Below, one piece after another: positions 1-6,150 of a stretch of 31,469 bases of DNA. The DNA is from Pseudomonadota bacterium (GTDB lineage: Bacteria > Pseudomonadota > Alphaproteobacteria > Sphingomonadales > Sphingomonadaceae): positions 1 to 31,469 of the forward strand of contig JAEZFL010000054.1 in NCBI GenBank assembly GCA_023417515.1, given 5' to 3'. Positions within the stretch are counted from its first letter, which is position 1. Each line of letters starts with the position of its first letter. A model generated the notes under the pieces. It searched no databases. It saw only the letters and a list, made by a program, of their open reading frames with translations, and was not told the origin of the DNA. Both the position numbers and the translations under genes were made by a program.

Positions 1-716
1 AGCCCGAGCCGACCGATCGGCCGCCGCGAGCGGGCCGACAGGATATTGGTCCAGCCCAGCTCGCGCAGGTCCCCGACCAGCCGATCGAGAGTTGGAAAGC
101 GCACCGACACTTTCTCGCCGTCGGCCACCGGAAGGGCGAAGCCGGCGCGGCCGAGCAGGTCGCCGGCGGCGCGGATGTCGATCTGGGGATGAAGGCGCGG
201 GGAGGCGGGCTGGCCTTCCGCCTCGTCGGCGGCGCGCATCACCCGGCGCAGCAGCGGCAGGCTGCCGGCGCCGGCGAAGGCGGCGAGGAACAGGCCATCG
301 GGCCGCAGCAGCCGGCGGATCTGGACCAGCGCGCCGGGCAGGTCGTTGACGCTGTCGAGCGTTCCGGCCGACACGACGAGATCGAACGTGCCGGCGGGGA
401 AGGGGAGTCGATCCTCGTCGCACTGAGTGCCTCCGAGCCGCTCCGCGAACACCGAGCCCGGATCGGCCGAGGCGATTTCGATGCCCTGGGCACGCAACCG
501 CTCGCCGAGCAGGCCCGGGCCGGCGCCGAGGTCGAGCGCGCGCTCGAAGCGGCGCGACACCATCGCCAGCCGCTCCTCGATCTCGTCAACCATTCGGGCC
601 AGCAACGGATTCGGCTCGGTTGCCAGCCGCGCGGCGCGGTCGCGGCGCAGCCGGCGCAGGGCCCGGTCGAACGGCGTGTTCTCAAGCGGATGATCGGGAG
701 CTGGAGCGTCGGTCAC
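1..716 (-). CDS. SAM-dependent methyltransferase (BioC/NDUFAF5-like), 3' end cut by window edge
   Basis: Class I SAM-dependent methyltransferase read on the minus strand from a GTG at 716; about 238 residues are visible and the frame is still open at base 1. Motif I is clear (LDLGAGPGLLGERL, about residues 61-74). An acidic residue follows in the next strand (IASADPGSVF), then a post-I region DLVVSAGTLDSVNDLPGAL and LLRPDGLFLAAFAG, the usual Methyltransf_11 pattern. The N-terminus (FDRALRRLRRDRAA) and overall pattern resemble alphaproteobacterial proteins related to the complex I assembly factor NDUFAF5 and to BioC; that assignment is family resemblance only. The substrate is unknown. The gene is divergent from the PCMT-like gene across about 140 bases. 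The GTG is chosen because it opens the conserved region; only a weak AAGG lies upstream. Confidence 0.82.
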   Translation of the reverse strand, partial: MTDAPAPDHPLENTPFDRALRRLRRDRAARLATEPNPLLARMVDEIEERLAMVSRRFERALDLGAGPGLLGERLRAQGIEIASADPGSVFAERLGGTQCDEDRLPFPAGTFDLVVSAGTLDSVNDLPGALVQIRRLLRPDGLFLAAFAGAGSLPLLRRVMRAADEAEGQPASPRLHPQIDIRAAGDLLGRAGFALPVADGEKVSVRFPTLDRLVGDLRELGWTNILSARSRRPIGRLG

Positions 717-857
717 GGGCGCGCCTTAGCAGCAAGATTGGCGGCCTTCCCGCTTTCATTGCACTTCGTCTCCCGATAAAAGCGGCAAGGACGCAGCTAA
801 GTGTATTGCATCGCTAATACGGCTGTGCAACAATCCCGACATGATCCCTGGGGCGAA

Positions 858-1508
858 ATGACCGAGCATAATTTCGAACAGATGCGCCGCGCCATGGTGG
901 CGAGCCAGTTGCGCACCACCGGCGTCAGCGATCCGCGCGTGATCGCGGCGATGGGCGCGGTGCCGCGGGAGCGATTCGTGCCGGCCGATCGCCTGCCGGT
1001 GGCTTATGCCGACAGCTCGGTTCCGCTTGGCCACGACCGCAGCCTGATCTCGCCGATGGCGCTTGGCCGGCTGCTGACCGAAGCGGGTCTCGAAGGGAAT
1101 GAGAAGGCGCTCGTGATCGGCGCCGCCACGGGCTATTCCGCCGCAGTCCTCGCCCGTCTCGTCGGCAGCGTGGTCGCGCTCGAGGAGCAGCCGGAGCTTG
1201 TCGCCGCGGCCCGCGCGGCGCTCGCCGGGACGAACGTCAAGATCGTCGAGGGGCCGCTCACCCAGGGCCATGCGCAAGGCGGGCCCTATGATTTCATCCT
1301 GATCGACGGCGCGGTCGAGCATGTCCCGCAGGCGATCATCGACCAGGTTGCCGACGGCGGCCAGATCGCCGCTCCGGTTCTCGACAATGGAATACCCCGC
1401 CTGAGTGTCGGGCGGGTCGTGGGGGGCGCGCTCGGCGCCGTGGCTTATTCCGACGCGGACGCGCCGGCGCTGCCCGGCTTCCGGAAGCCGCGCGGGTTCA
1501 GCTTTTAA
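858..1508 (+). CDS. Protein-L-isoaspartate O-methyltransferase family protein
   Basis: A 216-residue PCMT-family methyltransferase. The family converts L-isoaspartyl residues in damaged proteins to methyl esters for repair. The N-terminus (MRRAMVASQLRTTGVSDPRV, VPRERFVP) is typical of PCMT. The SAM-binding motif is ALVIGAATGYSAAVLARL (residues 84-101), with the acidic residue in VVALEEQPEL and a post-motif DFILIDGAVEHVP. The usual PCMT active-site stretch (GQTISQPYIVA-like) is replaced by GHDRSLISPMALG (58-70), so catalytic repair activity is uncertain. The ATG at 858 is preferred over the upstream GTG at 801 because it starts just before the conserved N-terminus. It lies 17 bases upstream of the TolC-family gene and probably shares a transcript with it; this pairing is common in alphaproteobacteria. 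Confidence 0.85.
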   Translation: MTEHNFEQMRRAMVASQLRTTGVSDPRVIAAMGAVPRERFVPADRLPVAYADSSVPLGHDRSLISPMALGRLLTEAGLEGNEKALVIGAATGYSAAVLARLVGSVVALEEQPELVAAARAALAGTNVKIVEGPLTQGHAQGGPYDFILIDGAVEHVPQAIIDQVADGGQIAAPVLDNGIPRLSVGRVVGGALGAVAYSDADAPALPGFRKPRGFSF

Positions 1509-1525
1509 GGAATGGAGCGGGTTTG

Positions 1526-3022
1526 ATGCGTGCAGTGTTGCTGGCCGCCGCGGGCGTGGCGGCCATGGCGGCGGGGAGCGCCGGAGCCGAGACGCTGCGC
1601 CAGGCGCTCGACCGGACCTATGAGACCAACCCGACGATCATGGCCGAGCGGGAGCGGCTGCGCGCCCTCGACGAATCGGTCGCGATCGCTCGCGCCGCGG
1701 GACGTCCGCAGGTGTCGGCGACCGTCGGTGTGAACCAGGACCTGTTCAACACCAATTCCGGCGAGGGCCGCAATTTCAGCGCCGGAGTCGACGTCAGCTA
1801 TCCCTTGTTCAACGCCGGTCGCGTGCGCAACTCGATCCGCGCCGCCGACGCCCGAGTCGAGGCCGGCCGAGCGTCGCTTCGCGCAACCGAAGGCGACGTC
1901 TTCACCGAAGCGGTCGGCTTCTACATGGACGTCATCCGCGACCGCTCGATCGTGGCGCTGAACGAGAACCAGGTGCGAGTCCTGCAGACCAATCTGGAAG
2001 CGACGAGCGACCGCTTCGAGGTCGGCGACCTCACCCGCACCGACGTCGCCCAGTCCGAAGCGCGGCTGGCGCTGGCGCAGAGCAACCTCGCTTTGGCCCA
2101 AGGCCGGCTGCGCAGCAGCGAGGAAGCCTATCAGCGAGTCATCGGCGCTCCTCCGGGCGATCTCGAGCCGCCGCCGCCGCTGCCGGCGCTTCCGGCCACG
2201 GCCGATGAGGCGGTTGCCATCGCGCTTCAGAACAATCCCGATCTTCGTGCGATCGCCGACCAGGTCCGCGCCGCCGGACTGGATGTCGACATATTGCGCG
2301 CCGACCGCCTGCCCACGGTGAACGCGGTCGGCAGCGGCGACTATCTGAACCGCCTCGGCACCGCGGAATCCCTGCTCAGCGGTCCTCCCGTGCCCGGCCA
2401 GACGCTGCCGCCCAACGAAGTCGCCGGAATCGGCGTCGGAGTGACCGCGCGCGTGCCGATCTATCAGGGCGGCCTGGTCGGGGCGCGAGTGCGGCAGGCG
2501 CAGAATCTGCGCCAGCAGCTTGTCGAGCAGGCGATCGAGACCGAGCGCTTCGTCATTGCCCGCACCCGCGCCGCCTTCGCCACCTGGCGGGCGGCGATGG
2601 AGGCGATCCAGTCCAACGAGATCGCCGTCGCGGCCAACCAGCTCGCCCTTGAGGGCACCCGCGCCGAGCAGTCGGTCGGCACCCGCAACGTGCTCGACGT
2701 GCTCAATGCCGAGCAGGAGCTTTTGAACAGCGAGGTCCAGCTCGTGACCGCGCGCCGGGACGCCTATGTCGCCGGCTTCGCGCTGCTCAACGCGATGGGC
2801 CAGGCGGAGGCCGAGGATCTCGGCCTCGACGGCGGCGCGCTCTACAATCCGGTCGCGCACTACAACCGCACCCGGGACCGCGCGTCCGACTGGGGCGAGG
2901 ACGGCAGGCGCGCGCCGACCTCGACCCGGACCGCTCCGGCCGGCGCGGCGAGCCCGGTCGCGGAGGTGGCGGGGCCGGTCGATCCGCGCACAAACAGGCC
3001 CGTGACTCGGCCGCGGCAATAA
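1526..3022 (+). CDS. tolC: TolC family outer membrane protein
   Basis: A 498-residue outer-membrane efflux/type I secretion channel. Signal peptide at residues 1-21 (MRAVLLAAAGVAAMAAGSAGA, cleavage before ETL). Two OEP repeats follow. The first includes LRQALDRTYETNPTI, the SYPLFNAGRVRNSI element and the helical VGDLTRTDVAQSEARLALAQ. The second includes VAIALQNNPDLRAI, VPIYQGGLVGARVRQA and VGTRNVLDVLNAEQELLNSE. These duplicated GxLTRTDVxQ/GTRNVLDVLNA elements are diagnostic for TolC. The C-terminal ~60 residues are a Pro/Arg/Thr-rich periplasmic tail typical of alphaproteobacterial members. The ATG at 1526 is preceded by GGAG; a TTG lies just before it at 1523. It probably pairs with RND or ABC exporters encoded elsewhere. 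The DUF2497 gene starts 17 bases downstream. Confidence 0.95.
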   Translation: MRAVLLAAAGVAAMAAGSAGAETLRQALDRTYETNPTIMAERERLRALDESVAIARAAGRPQVSATVGVNQDLFNTNSGEGRNFSAGVDVSYPLFNAGRVRNSIRAADARVEAGRASLRATEGDVFTEAVGFYMDVIRDRSIVALNENQVRVLQTNLEATSDRFEVGDLTRTDVAQSEARLALAQSNLALAQGRLRSSEEAYQRVIGAPPGDLEPPPPLPALPATADEAVAIALQNNPDLRAIADQVRAAGLDVDILRADRLPTVNAVGSGDYLNRLGTAESLLSGPPVPGQTLPPNEVAGIGVGVTARVPIYQGGLVGARVRQAQNLRQQLVEQAIETERFVIARTRAAFATWRAAMEAIQSNEIAVAANQLALEGTRAEQSVGTRNVLDVLNAEQELLNSEVQLVTARRDAYVAGFALLNAMGQAEAEDLGLDGGALYNPVAHYNRTRDRASDWGEDGRRAPTSTRTAPAGAASPVAEVAGPVDPRTNRPVTRPRQ

Positions 3023-3039
3023 GCAATAAGCCCGTCTCT

Positions 3040-3435
3040 ATGGGAGATGTGCAGCAAGATCCGTCGATGGAGGAGATTCTGGCCTCCATCAAACGCGTGA
3101 TCCGGGAGGATGCGCGGCCCGCCGCCGCGCCGCAGCGCCGGGCCAAGCGGACCGAGCCGCCGCCCTCTTCCGACGACGACGTGCTGGAGCTGAGCGGGCC
3201 GATCGACGAGCCGGGGCCGACCCTGGTTTCCGACGATGCCGCTGCCGCCAGCCGCCAGTCGCTTGCCGCCTTGTCGTCGATGCGCGGCGCCGCCGCGGAC
3301 ACCGGGGCGCTTGAGGCGGTCGTCCGCGACATGCTCCGCCCGATGCTCAAGGACTGGCTCGACGAGAACCTCCCGGCAATGGTCGAGGAGCTCGTCACCC
3401 GCGAGATCGCCCGAATCACCGGCCGCAAGCTTTAA
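3040..3435 (+). CDS. DUF2497 domain protein, PopZ-like polar organizer
   Basis: A 131-residue acidic, largely disordered protein of the DUF2497 family, which includes Caulobacter PopZ, the cell-pole scaffold that anchors the chromosome origin and pole-localised regulators. The two family-defining ends are present: the N-terminal helix QDPSMEEILASIKRVIREDA (residues 6-25) and the C-terminal oligomerisation helices VVRDMLRPMLKDWLDENLP and VEELVTREIARITGR. Between them is a Pro/Glu/Asp-rich linker, as in PopZ. The length is short for the family but within range. The position between tolC and the S9 peptidase/valS group matches the usual alphaproteobacterial neighbourhood. The polar-scaffold role is inferred from the family, not visible in the sequence. 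Confidence 0.88.
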   Translation: MGDVQQDPSMEEILASIKRVIREDARPAAAPQRRAKRTEPPPSSDDDVLELSGPIDEPGPTLVSDDAAAASRQSLAALSSMRGAAADTGALEAVVRDMLRPMLKDWLDENLPAMVEELVTREIARITGRKL

Positions 3436-3438
3436 GAT

Positions 3439-3476
3439 CCTCCCTGCCGCGCACGAGGCTTCGCCACGCAGGGAGG
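3439..3476. repeat. Interrupted palindrome (REP-like or terminator-like)
   Basis: Arms CCTCCCTGC (3439-3447) and GCAGGGAGG (3468-3476) are perfect 9-base inverted repeats around a 20-base centre. The centre contains a smaller GGC-TTC-GCC hairpin. It starts 3 bases after the DUF2497 stop codon. There is no T-run after it. It could be a factor-independent terminator without a U-tract, a Rho-blocking structure, or one copy of an interspersed palindrome. A shorter CCTCCCGGGGAGG motif lies in another intergenic gap (30112-30124). Confidence 0.55.
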
Positions 3477-3523
3477 AACGGCCCCGCTTGCGTCGTTACG
3501 GGCGCGGGTCTAGCCAAGCGGGC

Positions 3524-5623
3524 ATGAAGACGCTCCTCCTCGCCGGCTTCGCCGCGCTCGCGCTCGCCCCCACCACCGCAATGGCCCGTCCGATGACCGC
3601 AGTCGACCTCGCGTCGATGAAGCGGATCGGAGCGCCGGTCGCGTCGCCCGACGGGCGCTGGCTGGTCTATCAGCTTCGCGAGACCGATCTCGCCGCCAAT
3701 CGCGGCCGCACCGACCTGTGGCTGCTCGACTTGAGCCGCCCCGGCGCCGAGGCGGTTCGGATCGCCTCGGTCCCCGAGCATAACGAGCACGACCCCAAAT
3801 TCTCGGCCGACGGCCGCGCGCTTTACTATCTCAGCAACCAGTCCGGCAGCGACCAATTGTGGCGGGTCGAGCTTCCCTCCGGAGCGCCGCAGCGGGTGAG
3901 CGACGTCGCGGGCGGCATTTCCGGCTACCTGATCGCGCCGAGCGGCGACCGAGTCGCGATCTGGACCGACCGCAGCATGGAATGCCGTGACGCCGCCTGC
4001 GAGGGGCTTCCCGAATCCCCGGAAGGCCAGGGCAGCGCCCGGGCCTATGACGAGACGTTCGTCCGCCACTGGGACGCGTGGGAGACGCCGGGCACGTTCA
4101 GCCGGATCTTCACCTATCCACTGGTCAATGGCCGCCTCGAAGGCAACGGCACGCCGGTCGCACCGAACTTGCGCGGCCACGCTCCGACCCGGCCGTTCGG
4201 CGGTGCCGAGGAGCTGGCGTGGAGCCCCGACGGACGGACGCTCTTCTTCACCTTGCGCGAGGCGGGGCGCGAGGAGCCCAATTCGACCGATCTCGACATC
4301 TACGCCGCGCGCGAGGGCCGGCCGGTCGAGAACCTGACCGCCGCCAACGAGGCCGTCGATACCTCGCCGGCAGTGTCGCCCGACGGGCGCTGGCTCGCTT
4401 ACACCGCGATGGCGCGGCCGACCTACGAGGCGGATCGGCTGGTCGTCCATCTCCGCGACCTGCAGACCGGCGCGGTGCGGGCGCTGACCGAGGCGTGGGA
4501 CCGCTCGGTCGGGTCGCTCGCCTGGGCGCCGGACGGACGCAGCCTGCTGGTGACCGCGCAGGACGTGCTCGACACGCCGCTGTTCCGGGTCGACGTCGCC
4601 ACGGGCCGGGTCACCCGGCTCACCGAATCGGGCAGCGTCGGCAACGTCACGCCGCTGCGCGACGGCTCGATCGTCTACACGCTGAACAGCATCCAGGCTC
4701 CGGACGATCTTTGGCTGCTTCCGCGTCGCGGTGGCGCCCCGCGTCGGCTGACCTCGGTCAACGCGGCGCTGCTGGCCGAGCTGGATCCGGTCGAGGTCGG
4801 CCGCTTCAGCTTCGCCGGTGCAGGCGGCGATCGAGTGTGGGGCCAGATCGTGAAGCCCGCCGGGGCGACGGGCGCCTTGCCGGTCGCCTTCCTCATCCAT
4901 GGCGGGCCGCAGGGAAGCTTCAACAACGCCTGGTCCTATCGCTGGAACCCGCGCCTGTTCTCGGCGCCCGGCTACGCCACGGTCTCGGTCGATTTCCACG
5001 GGAGCACGGGCTACGGCCAGGCCTTCACCGATTCGATCCGGCAGAATTGGGGGGGCGCTCCGCTCGAGGACCTGCGCCTCGGCCTCGCCGCCGCCGGCCG
5101 TGCCGATCCGCAGCTCGACGTCGCCAATGCCTGCGCGCTCGGCGGCTCCTATGGCGGCTACATGGTGAACTGGATCGCCGGCAACTGGCCGGACGGGTTC
5201 AAGTGCCTGATCAGCCATGCCGGCATCCTCGACACTCGGATCATGGCTTATGAGACCGAGGAATTGTGGTTCACCGAGTGGGAGAATGGCGGCGTTCCGT
5301 GGGACCCGGCGGTGCGCACGACGATCGAGCGGTGGAACCCGATCAATTTCGTCCAGAACTGGCGCACGCCGATGCTCGTCATCCACGGCGAGCGCGACTT
5401 CCGGATCCCGTACAGCCAGTCGCTCGCCATGTTCAACGCGCTCCAGCGCCGGAACATCCCCTCGCGCCTGGTGATGTACCCGGACGAGAATCACTGGATC
5501 CTCAAGCCGCAGAACTCGATCCAATGGTATCGCGAGGTCCACAACTGGCTTCAGCGCTACCTGCAGCCGGGCGCCGGGCCGACGATGAGCACCGGCACCG
5601 GCGCGGGCGAGCGCGGGCGTTAG
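3524..5623 (+). CDS. S9 family peptidase (prolyl oligopeptidase/DPP-like), secreted
   Basis: A 699-residue serine peptidase with a signal peptide (MKTLLLAGFAALALAPTTAMA). An N-terminal beta-propeller region follows, built from WD40/TolB-like repeats (VASPDGRWLVYQ, AVSPDGRWLAY, WAPDGRSLLVT). The C-terminal alpha/beta-hydrolase domain begins near residue 430. The catalytic triad is visible: Ser542 in GGSYGGYM, Asp625 in HGERDFRIP and His657 in DENHWIL. The oxyanion region LIHGGPQGSFNNAW is also present. Family members cleave oligopeptides, often after proline or releasing dipeptides, and this one should act in the periplasm. The frame is open well upstream, but the ATG at 3524 is chosen because it begins the signal peptide and follows the palindrome. 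It lies between the PopZ-like gene and the toxin-antitoxin pair. Confidence 0.93.
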   Translation: MKTLLLAGFAALALAPTTAMARPMTAVDLASMKRIGAPVASPDGRWLVYQLRETDLAANRGRTDLWLLDLSRPGAEAVRIASVPEHNEHDPKFSADGRALYYLSNQSGSDQLWRVELPSGAPQRVSDVAGGISGYLIAPSGDRVAIWTDRSMECRDAACEGLPESPEGQGSARAYDETFVRHWDAWETPGTFSRIFTYPLVNGRLEGNGTPVAPNLRGHAPTRPFGGAEELAWSPDGRTLFFTLREAGREEPNSTDLDIYAAREGRPVENLTAANEAVDTSPAVSPDGRWLAYTAMARPTYEADRLVVHLRDLQTGAVRALTEAWDRSVGSLAWAPDGRSLLVTAQDVLDTPLFRVDVATGRVTRLTESGSVGNVTPLRDGSIVYTLNSIQAPDDLWLLPRRGGAPRRLTSVNAALLAELDPVEVGRFSFAGAGGDRVWGQIVKPAGATGALPVAFLIHGGPQGSFNNAWSYRWNPRLFSAPGYATVSVDFHGSTGYGQAFTDSIRQNWGGAPLEDLRLGLAAAGRADPQLDVANACALGGSYGGYMVNWIAGNWPDGFKCLISHAGILDTRIMAYETEELWFTEWENGGVPWDPAVRTTIERWNPINFVQNWRTPMLVIHGERDFRIPYSQSLAMFNALQRRNIPSRLVMYPDENHWILKPQNSIQWYREVHNWLQRYLQPGAGPTMSTGTGAGERGR

Positions 5624-5666
5624 GACCGAATGTCGCTCTCCAGGCGTTTTTCTGCTAGGGAGCGCC

Positions 5667-5846
5667 ATGAACATCGAGCGGCCGATCTTCGAGGAAGAGG
5701 ACGAGGAGGCAATCCGGGCCTCCGACGCGCGCGCGCGCGCGCAGATTGCCGCGGGCAAGGGCGTTCCGCACGAAGAGGTGGTGAAATGGCTCAAGACCTG
5801 GGGAACGCCTGACGAAGGCCCGCCGCCTCCCGAATGGTTCGAGTAA
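5667..5846 (+). CDS. Antitoxin of a ParE/RelE-type toxin-antitoxin pair
   Basis: A 59-residue acidic protein starting at ATG 5667, with GGGAG 5-9 bases upstream. The sequence begins MNIERPIFEEEDEEA, continues DARARAQIAAGKGVPHEEVVKWLKTWG and ends in a Pro-rich PPPPEWFE. The 'AxxDIAAGxxVxHExVxxWLxxWG' style is that of short proteobacterial antitoxins always found before a RelE/ParE toxin. Its stop overlaps the toxin start (ATG 5834) by 13 bases, the usual toxin-antitoxin coupling. Such antitoxins bind and neutralise the toxin and usually repress their own promoter. Bases 5726-5742 of the coding region are a 17-base alternating CG tract. The gene itself is intact. Confidence 0.8.
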   Translation: MNIERPIFEEEDEEAIRASDARARAQIAAGKGVPHEEVVKWLKTWGTPDEGPPPPEWFE

Positions 5847-6111
5847 TCTGGTCACCGGAGGCGCTTTGGACGATGAACCTCGTCCGAAGCTATGTTGGCC
5901 AATACAATCCGCTGGCGGCAGAACGTCTGGTCAGGCGGCTCGCCGAGGCCGGAGAAAGCCTGTCGCGGTTTCCGAACAAGGGGCGACCGGCCGGAAACGG
6001 GGCCCGGGAGCTGCCGTCAGTGCCGCCCTACGTCATCCGCTACGAGGTTTCGGGCGGCGAGTGTACATCCTGAGCATCCGCCACGCTCGCCAATTGCCTC
6101 TCGATCAGTGA
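5834..6111 (+). pseudogene. ParE/RelE-type toxin, apparently frameshifted near the C-terminus
   Basis: ParE/RelE-superfamily toxin that starts at ATG 5834 inside the antitoxin gene. The body is convincing: VIWSPEALWTMNLVRSYVGQ, a helix with AAERLVRRLAEAGESLSRFP, then the conserved NKGRPAGNGARELPSVPPYV and IRYEV. After YEVSGG the frame runs into ECTS and stops at 6073. Shifting by one base near 6060 restores VYILSIRHARQLPLDQ up to a stop at 6109-6111, which is the expected final strand and basic C-terminus of ParE toxins. One missing base before 6061 explains this. The last strand often carries residues needed for toxicity, so the toxin is probably inactive or weakened, unless this is a sequencing error. 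ParE toxins poison gyrase and RelE toxins cut mRNA; which applies here cannot be told. Confidence 0.78.
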
Positions 6112-6150
6112 CGGTTCCCATCGGCTGCGGCGCCCGCTAATCGCGCTCGC

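Noticed and set aside
803..820. GTATT...AATAC inverted repeat upstream of the PCMT-like gene as an operator
   Set aside because: Five-base arms with an 8-base gap are too short to support, and no promoter elements line up with it.
3416..5794. Very long open frame (about 790 codons) antisense to the S9 peptidase
   Set aside because: It is a shadow of a high-GC gene: Arg/Ala/Gly/Asp-rich with no domain, while the plus strand encodes a complete peptidase.
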